Shown in pieces: positions 8,242-17,020 of a DNA stretch of 21,896 nt. Under the pieces are notes generated by a model. That model was given only the letters and a program-made list of their open reading frames with translations, did no database searches and was not told the DNA's origin. The position numbers were made by a program, and so were the translations under genes. This DNA is from an uncultured Elusimicrobia bacterium (lineage in GTDB: Bacteria; Elusimicrobiota; Endomicrobiia; Endomicrobiales; Endomicrobiaceae): positions 1 through 21,896 of the forward strand of contig ONUQ01000015.1 of NCBI GenBank assembly GCA_900321055.1. The letters are read 5' to 3'. Every line of letters starts with the position of its first letter. Within the stretch, counting starts at the first letter, position 1.

Positions 8242-8271
8242 TTGACATCATAAATGTAAAAATGATATTCT
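8242..8271 (+). promoter_or_regulatory. Candidate sigma70-like promoter for argB
   Basis: A consensus -35 TTGACA (8242-8247) is followed by an 18-base spacer and TATTCT (8266-8271). The start would be near 8278, leaving a leader of about 80 bases before the argB ATG. The perfect -35 makes this one of the better promoter candidates in the window. Confidence 0.55.
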
Positions 8272-8360
8272 AGACAGAAGGTTTTTCGGAAGTATTAGAG
8301 AAACAATTTAAATAATGAACCAAGAAGTATAAAAACACAATGTTTGTCTTCGGAGAAAAG

Positions 8361-9110
8361 ATGAAAGATATTACGGTAATAAAGTTTGGCGGAAGTTTAA
8401 CAAAAAATAAAGAAGCACAAAAAAAATTTATACAGGAATTAGCCCAAATATCAAAAAAACAAAATATTGTTTTGATTCATGGTGGCGGACCTGAAATAAA
8501 TAATCTTTTAAACAGATTAAACATAGAATCAAAATTTGTTAACGGTTTAAGATATACGGACGAACAAACTTTAGAAATTGTAGAAATGACTTTAAGCGGT
8601 AAAGTAAACAAAATGCTTACGGCAGAATTAATTGCTTGTGGAGTAAAAGCTGTCGGCATTTCCGCAAAAGACGGCTCTATAGCAATTTGTGATGTAAAAA
8701 AAGAGTTAGGTTTTGTCGGTGAACCTACAAAAATAGATATAAATTTAATAGAAACTTTGATTAATGGCGGTTTTTTCCCCGTAATATCTTCCGTCGGTAT
8801 GGATAAAACGGCTCATTCGGTAAATATTAATGCCGATACTCTTGCAACAAACATTGCAATAGAATTTAAAGCAGATAAACTTATTTTTTTAACGGATGTT
8901 GCAGGTGTTTTGGGTAAAGATAAAAATACAATTAAAGAAATAAAAATAAGCGAAGTTGATGACCTTATAAAGTCAGAAGTTATTACCGGGGGAATGATAC
9001 CTAAAATAAACAGCTGTAAACAAGCGATTCAAAAGGGAGTAAAAGAAGTTTTGATTATTGATGGTATAAGCGGAATTAAGCAACTTAAAGGAACGGTTAT
9101 AAAAAAATAA
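8361..9110 (+). CDS. argB: Acetylglutamate kinase
   Basis: ArgB phosphorylates N-acetyl-L-glutamate with ATP, the second step of arginine synthesis by the acetylated route. The 249 residues show K8 (VIKFGGS), the glycine loop GGGPEI (41-46), R64 in GLRYTDE, VNINADTLA (155-163), FLTDVAGVL (176-184) and GGMIPKINSC (210-219, with K215). I use the ATG at 8361, since GGAG lies 5 bases before it; the in-frame ATG at 8340 would add 7 residues overlapping that site. The protein lacks the N-terminal helix found in hexameric arginine-inhibited kinases, so it may be arginine-insensitive (inference). No other arginine gene is nearby. Confidence 0.95.
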   Translation: MKDITVIKFGGSLTKNKEAQKKFIQELAQISKKQNIVLIHGGGPEINNLLNRLNIESKFVNGLRYTDEQTLEIVEMTLSGKVNKMLTAELIACGVKAVGISAKDGSIAICDVKKELGFVGEPTKIDINLIETLINGGFFPVISSVGMDKTAHSVNINADTLATNIAIEFKADKLIFLTDVAGVLGKDKNTIKEIKISEVDDLIKSEVITGGMIPKINSCKQAIQKGVKEVLIIDGISGIKQLKGTVIKK

Positions 9111-9500
9111 TAAAAATGATATAATAACAAAGATAAGTAGTTTAAAAAGTTAAGAGTTGTTTGTTGAAGATTGGATGATTGAAAGATTGGAAGAGTGGCA
9201 ACAAGATTGAAAGATTGGCAACGGCATTTGATGATGCCGGCAGGTAAACGGTTGTGAACGGTTTATTGTAAAAATTATTTTATGATTATTTAATTATTAA
9301 GCTTTTCAACTGTAATCTGTGCCTTTTGTTGATATTTGCGGAAAAACATAGAGTTATATAAAGTTCATTTGATAATATATCTTAAGCGGATTAATTCTAA
9401 TTTTTAGACAATAAAACGGAAAGTTTGAAGCAAATTTTTTATGCATTCATCAAAATGCTCTTCATCAAAATTGTAGGGCAATTTTAATTGAGAGAGTAAA
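9111..9500. other. 390-base intergenic region with GATTGG-rich degenerate repeat and a hairpin
   Basis: This stretch between argB and the PHP gene has no convincing ORF. Bases 9169-9221 contain repeated GATTGG/GATTGAAAGATTGG words. GATTGAAAGATTGG is exact at 9177-9190 and 9205-9218, and TGGCAAC recurs at 9196 and 9215. Next to it a 6-base stem CGGCAT/ATGCCG (9222-9239) with loop TTGATG lacks a T run, so it is a poor terminator. The segment 9169-9262 is visibly more GC-rich than its surroundings. Further on, TTCATCAAAAT is repeated directly at about 9446 and 9461. No promoter stands out. Confidence 0.6.
9177..9218. repeat. Direct repeat GATTGAAAGATTGG (two copies, 28-base spacing)
   Basis: Two exact 14-base copies lie at 9177-9190 and 9205-9218, inside a longer run of GATTGG-like words (also at 9169). 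It looks like the remnant of a short minisatellite made of 6-8 base units. Confidence 0.7.
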
Positions 9501-10157
9501 ATGATAGATTTACATACACATACATTATTTTCAGACGGAGTTTTATTACCCGGTGAGCTCGTGTATAGAGCCAAGTTTAAGGGTTATAAAACAATAGCAC
9601 TTACGGATCATGTTGATTATTCAACTTACGATTATGTTATACCAAGAATAATAAAAGTATCAAAAATATTGCAGGATAATTATGAAATATGTGTTCTTCC
9701 CGGAGTAGAAATAACTTATGTTCCGCCTAAACTTATAAAAGATATGGTTGTAAAATGTAAGGATTTAGGTGCAAAAATTATTGTTGTACACGGAGAAACC
9801 GTTGCGGAAACCGTTCCGCCTGAAACAAATCATTATGCGGTTCAGGCAGGAATTGATGTTTTAGCTCATCCCGGGCATATAACAAAAGAAGATGTGTTGC
9901 TTGCAAAAGAAAATAATGTTTGTTTGGAAATTACTACAAGAGCAGGTCACAATGCTACAAATAAAGAAGTTGCCATGCTTGCTTTAGAATGCGGAGCAAA
10001 GCTTGTTTTAAATACGGATTCACATGAACCGCAAAATTTAATGGATAAAATAAAGATAGAAAATACACTTAAGCAATCGGGATTGGAAACTGATTATTTT
10101 AATATTATGCAACAAAATTCCTATAATATTGTTGCTTCAAAAAAGACAGAGGAATAA
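9501..10157 (+). CDS. PHP-domain metal-dependent phosphoesterase
   Basis: PHP domains are distorted TIM barrels that hydrolyse phosphoesters with two or three metals. The 218-residue single-domain protein carries the expected ligands: H5 and H7 (DLHTHTLFSDG), D12, H37 (LTDHVD), E70 (PGVEITYV), H97 (VHGET), H123 (AHPG), D173 and H175 (NTDSHEP). It lacks histidinol-phosphatase-specific regions that I would recognise and no his gene is near, so the substrate is open. GAGAGAG lies a few bases before the ATG. It is first in a plus-strand unit with a TPR protein (1-base gap) and a GH57 enzyme. Confidence 0.88.
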   Translation: MIDLHTHTLFSDGVLLPGELVYRAKFKGYKTIALTDHVDYSTYDYVIPRIIKVSKILQDNYEICVLPGVEITYVPPKLIKDMVVKCKDLGAKIIVVHGETVAETVPPETNHYAVQAGIDVLAHPGHITKEDVLLAKENNVCLEITTRAGHNATNKEVAMLALECGAKLVLNTDSHEPQNLMDKIKIENTLKQSGLETDYFNIMQQNSYNIVASKKTEE

Positions 10158-10158
10158 A

Positions 10159-10776
10159 ATGGATAAAAAATCAACAGGTATCAAATTAATTGAATGGATA
10201 AAAGAAAACAGAAGGTCTTTCTTTTCTATGTTGGCGACAGGTTTAGTGGCAGTGATTTTGGTATTGTTTGTTTATACCAGAATTCAAACAATAAATTCTT
10301 TGGCCAGTGATAAATTAGATATGGCAAGAAAAATTATATCTTCGGGAGATATGGAGCACGGGTTATCGGCCATAGACGATGTAATAAACACTTATAAAAA
10401 TTCACCGGCAGTATATAGAGCAATGTTAGTAAAAGCAAGTTATTTTATAAATCAAAAGAAGTATGAAGATGCAGAACATATTTTAAAAGTTTATATTACA
10501 ACTGCAAAACCGGAAATTGTAAGACCGATAGGATACCCGTTATTGATTAATCTTTATGATGATAAAAATAATAACGAACAGGCAATTTCGGTTTCAAAAG
10601 ACTTTTTAGCAAAATATCCGAATAATTATTTGGTTCCTTCCGTTATGGAAAATATGGCAAGATTATATGAACTTGCTAATAAAAAAGAAGAAGCCGGACA
10701 AATTTATAAAGATATTGTTGAAAAGTTTCCTCAAACTGTCTATGCAAATAGAGCAAGTGAAAAATTGAACAAATAA
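10159..10776 (+). CDS. Membrane-anchored tetratricopeptide-repeat protein (YfgM/BamD-like architecture)
   Basis: The 205 residues start with a basic cytoplasmic segment and one membrane helix at about 22-40. The rest is soluble and helical, with TPR-like pairs such as DMARKIISSGD, YRAMLVKASYFINQKKYEDAE and MENMARLYELANKKEEAGQIYKDIVEKFPQT. The topology (N inside, repeats outside the inner membrane) resembles YfgM-type scaffold proteins; the partner is unknown. The ATG at 10159 has GAGGAA just upstream, within the end of the PHP gene, and lies 1 base after its stop. The longer open frame beginning at 10129 overlaps the PHP gene and is not needed. Confidence 0.85.
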   Translation: MDKKSTGIKLIEWIKENRRSFFSMLATGLVAVILVLFVYTRIQTINSLASDKLDMARKIISSGDMEHGLSAIDDVINTYKNSPAVYRAMLVKASYFINQKKYEDAEHILKVYITTAKPEIVRPIGYPLLINLYDDKNNNEQAISVSKDFLAKYPNNYLVPSVMENMARLYELANKKEEAGQIYKDIVEKFPQTVYANRASEKLNK

Positions 10777-10805
10777 AAAATTGAAATATTTTAGGAGTTT
10801 TGTTG

Positions 10806-13007
10806 ATGAAAAAAGTTTATTTAGCATTTTTGTGGCACCAGCATCAGCCTATGTATAAAAATCCGTTAGATAATATTTACGAATTGCCCTGGGTAAGATT
10901 ACATGCAACTAAAGACTATTATGATATGGTTGCAATTTTAGATAATTATCCAAAAGTAAAAGTAAATATAAATCTTGTTCCTTCTTTGTTAATGCAATTA
11001 GATGAATATTCTAAAGGTATAGCAAAAGATAAATTTTTAGATTTAACTTTAAAACCTGCAATAGAGTTATCTGAAGATGATAAAGTTTTTATTCTAATGA
11101 ATTTCTTTATGGCAAATTGGGACAATATGATATTTCCTTATAACAGGTATCATCAGTTGTTGGAAAAACGAGGAAAACAAACGAGTGAAGCAGATATCAG
11201 AAGAATATTAAACTACTTTAAGATTGAAGATTTTAGAGATTTACAGGTATGGTTTAATTTATCTTGGTTTGACCCTTATTGGAGAAGACAAGATGAATTT
11301 ATAAATTCTCTTTATATAAAAGGGAGAGATTTTACGGAAGAAGAAAAATGTAAACTTATAGAAAAACAGTTGCAAATTTGCGGAATGATTGTAGCTAAAC
11401 ATAAAGAGTTACAAGATAGAGGTCAAATAGAAGTTTCCGTAACACCTTTTTATCATCCTATAATGCCGTTATTATGTGATACCAATAATGCTTTGGAAGC
11501 AACACCGAATATAGTTTTACCTAAAAAAAGATTTTCTCATAAGGAAGATGCTGTTTGGCATGTTCAGGCAGCTATAAATTATTATGAAAAATTGTTTGGA
11601 AGAAAACCTACCGGGATGTGGCCGTCGGAAGGTTCCGTATGTGATGAAGTTGTGCGAATAGTTTCGGATAACGGAATAAAGTGGATTGCTACGGATGAAG
11701 CAATATTAAGCGGTAGTTACGGAAGAGCTTGCGAAAACAGAAAATGTTTGGTTAGACCTTACAATGTAAATATTGAAGGTAAACAGGTAAATATGATTTT
11801 TAGAGATCATGGATTGTCAGACTCAATAGGTTTTGTTTATTCCAAATGGAATGCGGATGATGCAGTTAGAGATTTTATAACAAAGATAAAAAATATAGGG
11901 GACTTTGCAAGAGACGAATATGAACAACCGTTAGTTTCCGTAATACTTGATGGGGAAAATTGTTGGGAATATTATAAAAATGACGGTTGGGACTTTTTAT
12001 CCAAATTGTATGAAGCATTAAATAATGATGAAGAAATAGAAACAGTTACCGTTACGGATTATTTAAACAGATTTCCTCCTAAAGATACTTTAACACACAT
12101 AATGGCAGGTTCTTGGATAAACGGAAATTTTGGAATATGGATAGGGCATAATGAAGATAATACTTCATGGAGTTATGTAGGAAAGATAAGAGATTTTATA
12201 ATTGATTATACAAAACTTCATCCTGAATTTGTCGGCAGTGATTTAGAAAAGAAAGTTTGGCAAATTTTGTATGCTGCAGAAGGCTCGGATTGGAATTGGT
12301 GGTATGGGGACGACCATTGTTCAGGAAACGATTCTATGTTTGATTTGTTATTTAGGCAACATTTAATAGCTATATATACATTGTTAGGACAACCAGTTCC
12401 GGACTGTTTATATAAAGCAATAAAAGGTCAACAAAAAGATAATTCGGAAAATGCCAACTTCACAAAGCCAACGGCATTAATTTCACCTACCATAGACGGA
12501 GAAATTTCAAATTTCTTTGAATGGAAAAAGTCCGGTTGTTATATTGTAGGTCATAGCGGCGGTTCTATGCATCAGGTAGCCAGTACCATAAAATCTTTTA
12601 ACTATGGTTTTGATTTAAAAAATATATATTTAGCTTTAATTTTAAATATTGAAGCTAATTCTAAAGAGTTAGAAAATTTTAACTTTAATATTAATTTTAT
12701 TGAACCTGTTCAGTGTAGAGTTTCTGCTAAATTTGATATGCAGTGCAATGTAATAGAGTTCTTTATATTCTATAATAATACAAAAGAAAAAAAATCTTTA
12801 TCTTTAGACAATATAAGAATGAAATCAATGATAGAATTAAAAATTCCTTTTGAAATTTTAGAACTGCCCGGAGACTATGGAAGTATAGAATTTACGGTCA
12901 GTGCAGATAAAGATAATATAGAAGTGGAAAAATGGCCTTATCATTCTTTAGTTATTATACCGAATCCTACGAAAAATTCTAATATATTTTCATCATGGAA
13001 TGTATAA
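10806..13007 (+). CDS. Glycoside hydrolase family 57 (alpha-amylase/amylopullulanase-type)
   Basis: GH57 enzymes act on alpha-1,4 (and sometimes alpha-1,6) glucans with retention. The 733 residues begin with LAFLWHQHQP (motif 1, 7-16). The nucleophile is expected at E275 in GMWPSEGSV and the acid/base at D382 in VILDGENCWEYY. WNWWYGDDHCSGND (496-509) is a further family motif. After about residue 545 comes a beta-rich C-terminal domain I cannot name. There is no signal peptide, so the enzyme is probably cytoplasmic and used on stored or imported glucan. The ATG at 10806 is preceded by AGGAG at 8 bases; two upstream TTG codons are alternatives but the family starts M-K-K. It ends the PHP-TPR-GH57 unit. 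Confidence 0.93.
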   Translation: MKKVYLAFLWHQHQPMYKNPLDNIYELPWVRLHATKDYYDMVAILDNYPKVKVNINLVPSLLMQLDEYSKGIAKDKFLDLTLKPAIELSEDDKVFILMNFFMANWDNMIFPYNRYHQLLEKRGKQTSEADIRRILNYFKIEDFRDLQVWFNLSWFDPYWRRQDEFINSLYIKGRDFTEEEKCKLIEKQLQICGMIVAKHKELQDRGQIEVSVTPFYHPIMPLLCDTNNALEATPNIVLPKKRFSHKEDAVWHVQAAINYYEKLFGRKPTGMWPSEGSVCDEVVRIVSDNGIKWIATDEAILSGSYGRACENRKCLVRPYNVNIEGKQVNMIFRDHGLSDSIGFVYSKWNADDAVRDFITKIKNIGDFARDEYEQPLVSVILDGENCWEYYKNDGWDFLSKLYEALNNDEEIETVTVTDYLNRFPPKDTLTHIMAGSWINGNFGIWIGHNEDNTSWSYVGKIRDFIIDYTKLHPEFVGSDLEKKVWQILYAAEGSDWNWWYGDDHCSGNDSMFDLLFRQHLIAIYTLLGQPVPDCLYKAIKGQQKDNSENANFTKPTALISPTIDGEISNFFEWKKSGCYIVGHSGGSMHQVASTIKSFNYGFDLKNIYLALILNIEANSKELENFNFNINFIEPVQCRVSAKFDMQCNVIEFFIFYNNTKEKKSLSLDNIRMKSMIELKIPFEILELPGDYGSIEFTVSADKDNIEVEKWPYHSLVIIPNPTKNSNIFSSWNV

Positions 13008-13021
13008 ATTTTATACATTCC
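12997..13021 (+). terminator. Hairpin overlapping the GH57 stop codon, likely terminator
   Basis: GGAATGTATA (12997-13006) pairs perfectly with TATACATTCC (13012-13021) around a five-base loop, followed by GTTTTG. The left arm contains the last codons and part of the TAA. The T run is short, so termination may be partial. Together with the convergent birA gene it marks the end of the plus-strand unit. Confidence 0.6.
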
Positions 13022-13097
13022 GTTTTGAATAAGAATTTTATTATGATAAATAAATTTTAATTGGTTTTTTAATTAAAAAAATTAATATGATTTATAT

Positions 13098-13871
13098 CTA
13101 CAGTTTGATTGACACTTCTCCACAATCCAAACTATAAACATTCTTGCCGTCTGTTATTATAAGCTTTCCTGATTCATTAATATCAAGTGCGGTTCCAACA
13201 TAAGTTGTATTATTTAAAGTATAAGTAATCTTCTTACCTAATACCAACGATAACTGTTTATATTGTTCAATAATATTTTTACTATGAATATCTTTTAATA
13301 AGTCATACAAATTGTTAATCAGTTCGGCAATAAAAATGTTTCTTGATACATCTGCCATAACAGAAGTTGCTATATTTTGAATATCTTGAGGAAACACATT
13401 TGTAGAAATATTTATTCCTATACCTATCACAACAGCTTTACTAATAAGGTTTGTGGTATCATTAATATTTTCCACAAGAATACCGCACACTTTTTTATTG
13501 TTAAGATAAACATCGTTTATCCATTTTATTTGTGGAGATAAACTGGTAATTTCGGATATGGTGTTACAAACTGCAATTGCAGAAATTATTGTAATCAGCG
13601 AAATATCCTGTATTTTTAAATGTATATTAAATATTGTAGACAAATATATTCCGGTATCTGATGGAGAAAAAAAAGTTTTACCAAACCTGCCTCTACCTTT
13701 AGTTTGGGTATTGGCTATTATAGTTGTTCCATGCTCAAAATTGTTTGAGTTTATAATCTCTTTTGCAAAATCGTTTGTAGAAGTGACAGTATCAAAAATT
13801 TTAATGTCAAAGTTTTGATAATCTTTTTTTAATTTACTTTTAATTTCCTGTTTAGATAATGATTTATTCAT
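13098..13871 (-). CDS. birA: Biotin--[acetyl-CoA-carboxylase] ligase
   Basis: The enzyme makes biotinyl-5'-AMP and transfers biotin to the carrier protein of acetyl-CoA carboxylase. The 257 residues show the biotin/ATP loop GRGRFGK (59-65), KWINDVYLNNKKVCGILVE (116-134) and a small C-terminal SH3-like part. There is no N-terminal winged helix, so this is a ligase-only form without the biotin-operon repressor function known from E. coli BirA. An in-frame TAA directly before the ATG fixes the start, although no Shine-Dalgarno is visible. It lies downstream of lptD after 164 bases, probably with its own promoter, and serves the same pathway as accD. Confidence 0.94.
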   Translation of the reverse strand: MNKSLSKQEIKSKLKKDYQNFDIKIFDTVTSTNDFAKEIINSNNFEHGTTIIANTQTKGRGRFGKTFFSPSDTGIYLSTIFNIHLKIQDISLITIISAIAVCNTISEITSLSPQIKWINDVYLNNKKVCGILVENINDTTNLISKAVVIGIGINISTNVFPQDIQNIATSVMADVSRNIFIAELINNLYDLLKDIHSKNIIEQYKQLSLVLGKKITYTLNNTTYVGTALDINESGKLIITDGKNVYSLDCGEVSIKL

Positions 13872-13973
13872 TTATATTTTTAAACAATACTAATTTTTTT
13901 TGTAAAATCCTCAAATTTTTACGGTCCCGGATAAATAACGGATATGTAGAGTATAAATTAATAATTAAGACAT

Positions 13974-13982
13974 ATTATAACA
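13974..13982 (-). promoter_or_regulatory. Candidate extended -10 promoter for birA
   Basis: On the minus strand TGTTATAAT (13982-13974) is a perfect extended -10 element, lying in the 164-base gap upstream of birA. It would give a leader of about 95 bases. No good -35 is seen. Confidence 0.5.
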
Positions 13983-14035
13983 AAAATAATTTGTTTATGT
14001 TATTAGCGAAACGGACAGGATATTTAATTTTTTAA

Positions 14036-16072
14036 TTATTTCCAAGGATAAAATTCTTGGTCTATTTCTTTAGTTCCGTCTTTTTTAGTAAGTGTAGGAA
14101 CATTTGCTTTCATATCAAATTTTAAAAATGTTTCGTAATAAGTATCTCTTAATCTGAAACTTACTCCTAAATTGAAACAATGTAAATCTCTATATAGTTT
14201 GAATTCGTGATCTTTCCCTTTCCATTCCATAGATTTATATTTTGATTTTATTCTCATAAGATAATCAAATCTCCATTTGGAATTTAACCAAAACCCTATT
14301 CCTGAAACCAAATCTATTTCATCGGGATTAGTTTGATAGTAAAAAGCAGACATTTTAAAATAGCATTGTTCCAGTTTTCCAAACATAGAGTCAAATTGTA
14401 TGGATTTAAAATCAAACGGATGTAAATCTTGTGTTTGTTTTACATAAAGTGTAAGTTTTGAAGACGGAACATAAGTTAATTCCGTGATAAAAGGATACCA
14501 ATCAATATGTCCGGTAAGTCCCTGAGCATCCAAATGTCTTAAATCGTATCCGGTAATATTTCTTATTATTAAATTAGAATTTGTATAAATGTAGTTATTA
14601 AACATTACTGCATTTTTTTCTACACCTTTGTCAAACTCATTAGTATCAATACTTAAACTGTTTGTTTGCGATCTTAATTGTCCTTCATAAGATACATTCC
14701 AGTCCATCCACCATGTAAGTCTGTATCTGGTATTTAAAGAACCGTAATATCTTGTAGTAGAATATTTGTCATTATTTGCTGAAGTTATTCTGTTATAAAA
14801 AGTTTCATTCATTCCTATTTTCGGTTTGAAAGTCAATTTTTTTGTTAATCTGTAATCTTTAGTTAAATTATAGTCGGCAGTTGCGGTAATAGTTTTATAA
14901 TCATAAGTTTTATTTGAAGCATCTGCTTCATAATTTGTTTTATTTTCAAAACTAAATGTGAAATTTTGCATAGCTCCTAACATTTTTAACGGGTATAAAG
15001 AAAAAGATATTTGCGGTAACATAAGATAAGAACCGCTCTGCAGTTTGTCTGTTATGGGATTATATATTTGATATAATTCTGAAATTATTCTTAAATTTGA
15101 TTTACTGCTTTGTCTGGTAACAGAGATATAAGACTTTCTTTTGTTTAAAACTCTGTTCCAATCTTTTGTAGAATATCTGTTATTAAAATATGAATCACTG
15201 ACAAATTCCGCATGAGATTGTATCGTCCATAAGTCATTTATCTTGTGCCAATAAGAAGGCTTTATCATCCATCTTTGAGAATTCTGTTTTTGATCTTTTG
15301 TTATATAGGCATAAATTGTAGCTTTTACTTTGTTCTTTTTATAGTAGCTTGCTTCGGTTCCGGCTCCAACACCTCTGGTTCCCAGATAATCTAACAGTAA
15401 TGCAGCATTAAGTTGTTCACTAAATTTGTATTTTAATTTTCCTTTTGCCGATGCTCCGCCATCTCCTGTATATCCCGGTTCAATTTCATAGCTGAATCTG
15501 CTGCCGGAACCTGCTAAATTTCTGGTATATTTTGGAAAATAAAATACGGGAACTTTACCTATATAGGAAACTGCTTTATAAACGGTAATTTTTTTATCCA
15601 CAACAAAAATACCTTCTTTTGCATAAATATGATAATGAGGCTCATCTAAATCGCAGTTGGATAAAGTTACATTTTGTATCTTATAAGTGTCAGACGAAAT
15701 TTTTATCATTTTTTGAGCTTTAAAATACATAGATGAAGTCGTTCCTGAAGTATCTTCCAGTTCACCTTGCTCTTTTGCCATATCATAATGAACATTATCC
15801 GAAAATAAAATATTATTTTTTTCTTTGATTTCTACATTCCCGTTGGCTTGCAGTTGTTGAGTTTTTATTTTCATCTCAATATTATCTGCTTTAATGATTT
15901 TCCCTGTCCAATCAAGTTCTACATTCCCCGAAGCATTAACAACTTCATCGTCTTGTTGATATGTAACGGAATCAGCTTTCATATTAACTTCATAAGCCGA
16001 AAAACATTTTGAAGATAATATAAAAAAAATAAAAAACAATATAGATAATAAACAGATTTTTCTATACAACAT
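14036..16072 (-). CDS. lptD: LPS-assembly protein LptD (OstA family)
   Basis: LptD is the outer-membrane barrel that inserts lipopolysaccharide into the outer leaflet. The 678 residues start with a signal peptide (hydrophobic 5-22, probable cut after SKCFSA). An OstA-type beta-jellyroll follows (about 30-135, with ASGNVELDW and ANGNVEIKEK). The family motif SNCDLDEPHYHIYA (138-151) comes next, then a large barrel rich in alternating aromatic strands up to the end. C140 and two cysteines in the C-terminal barrel could form the disulfides known from E. coli. Its ATG directly abuts the kinase stop (TAGATG), so it is translated by coupling. Its presence implies an LPS-bearing outer membrane. Confidence 0.93.
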   Translation of the reverse strand: MLYRKICLLSILFFIFFILSSKCFSAYEVNMKADSVTYQQDDEVVNASGNVELDWTGKIIKADNIEMKIKTQQLQANGNVEIKEKNNILFSDNVHYDMAKEQGELEDTSGTTSSMYFKAQKMIKISSDTYKIQNVTLSNCDLDEPHYHIYAKEGIFVVDKKITVYKAVSYIGKVPVFYFPKYTRNLAGSGSRFSYEIEPGYTGDGGASAKGKLKYKFSEQLNAALLLDYLGTRGVGAGTEASYYKKNKVKATIYAYITKDQKQNSQRWMIKPSYWHKINDLWTIQSHAEFVSDSYFNNRYSTKDWNRVLNKRKSYISVTRQSSKSNLRIISELYQIYNPITDKLQSGSYLMLPQISFSLYPLKMLGAMQNFTFSFENKTNYEADASNKTYDYKTITATADYNLTKDYRLTKKLTFKPKIGMNETFYNRITSANNDKYSTTRYYGSLNTRYRLTWWMDWNVSYEGQLRSQTNSLSIDTNEFDKGVEKNAVMFNNYIYTNSNLIIRNITGYDLRHLDAQGLTGHIDWYPFITELTYVPSSKLTLYVKQTQDLHPFDFKSIQFDSMFGKLEQCYFKMSAFYYQTNPDEIDLVSGIGFWLNSKWRFDYLMRIKSKYKSMEWKGKDHEFKLYRDLHCFNLGVSFRLRDTYYETFLKFDMKANVPTLTKKDGTKEIDQEFYPWK

Positions 16073-17020
16073 CTATAAGCTTTTTGCAAGCATTGCAGAG
16101 CCCACTACACCAAGTTTACTTGTATATTTAGATACAATAATTTTGCAAGATTTAGCAGAAGTTTTAAATGCTCTTTTTTTTATTTCTTGTTTAGCCGGTA
16201 ATGTAATTAAATTTCCGGCATTACTTATTCCGCCACATAAAACAATGGCATCCGGATTGAAAAAATCTATAATATCGGATAACAGTATACCTAACTTTTC
16301 ACCGACATTTTTCCAAACCTGTTTTGCTACCAAATCACCTTTTTTTGCAGCTTGAGATAAAATTTTCGGAGTTATTTGTTTAATATCATTATCTGCTAAC
16401 TTTAGTATATGTTTTGATTTATTAGGTTTGCTTAACAAATCTACAGTTTCTTTTACAATATGTCTGACACCTATATATGTTTCGGCACAACCTATATTCC
16501 CGCAATTACATTTTCTTCCGTTAGGTTCTATTGTTATATGTCCTATTTCACCGGCAGTTCCGTTATTTCCTCTAAATAATTTTTTATTTAATATTATTCC
16601 ACCGCCGACACCTGTTCCAAGTGTAACACAAACCATATTATCAACAGTTGATTTTATATCTAACCAATATGCTCCAAGAGCAGCCGTATTGGCATCGTTA
16701 TCTATAAAAACCTGCTTGTTTGTAATTTGTTCAATTTCTTTTTTTAATTGAACTTTATTCCATTTGGGAAGATTAGGCGAATATCTAACAACACCGTCTT
16801 TAAAATTAATAGCTCCGGCTATTCCAAATCCGATACTGTCTACTTTATGATAATTTTTAAATTTTTTGAAAACATCGGTTATATTTTTTATGACATCTTT
16901 TGGTTTGGCTGTTGTATCGGTATATACAAATGTTTCTTCTATAATGTTAGCTTTGCTATCAACTATAGCCATTTTTATTAATGTTCCACCCATATCAACA
17001 CCAAGATAATAATTAGACAT
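16073..17020 (-). CDS. glk: ROK-family sugar kinase, probable glucokinase
   Basis: ROK kinases phosphorylate glucose or related sugars with ATP. The 315 residues carry the ATP loop GVDMGGT (7-13), the catalytic aspartate D109 in DNDANTAALG, and TLGTGVGGG (133-141). The sugar/zinc signature includes E158 and H161 (GEIGH) and C171, C173 and C178 (KCNCGNIGC). There is no N-terminal DNA-binding domain, so it is an enzyme rather than a repressor. GAGGAT lies 5 bases before the ATG, inside folC, and the two genes overlap by 8 bases. Glucose as substrate is inferred from the glucokinase-like motif set; an N-acetylhexosamine kinase is the alternative. Confidence 0.92.
   Translation of the reverse strand: MSNYYLGVDMGGTLIKMAIVDSKANIIEETFVYTDTTAKPKDVIKNITDVFKKFKNYHKVDSIGFGIAGAINFKDGVVRYSPNLPKWNKVQLKKEIEQITNKQVFIDNDANTAALGAYWLDIKSTVDNMVCVTLGTGVGGGIILNKKLFRGNNGTAGEIGHITIEPNGRKCNCGNIGCAETYIGVRHIVKETVDLLSKPNKSKHILKLADNDIKQITPKILSQAAKKGDLVAKQVWKNVGEKLGILLSDIIDFFNPDAIVLCGGISNAGNLITLPAKQEIKKRAFKTSAKSCKIIVSKYTSKLGVVGSAMLAKSL

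Noticed and set aside
9222..9239. CGGCAT/ATGCCG hairpin as the argB terminator
   Set aside because: It lacks a T run, lies over 100 bases after the stop and sits in a repeat-rich patch.
9404..9484. Minus-strand open stretch encoding YNFDEEHFDECIKNLLQ in the argB-PHP gap
   Set aside because: No start codon or ribosome-binding site; the repeated FDE comes from a short direct repeat (TTCATCAAAAT). Not supported as a gene.
13065..13080. Palindrome TTTTTTAATTAAAAAA between GH57 and birA as a bidirectional terminator
   Set aside because: Pure A/T palindrome without a stable stem; expected by chance in such DNA, though a weak role for birA cannot be excluded.
16428..16981. Plus-strand ORFs opposite the ROK kinase
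   Set aside because: Antisense shadows of a well-matched enzyme gene, without ribosome-binding sites or family resemblance.
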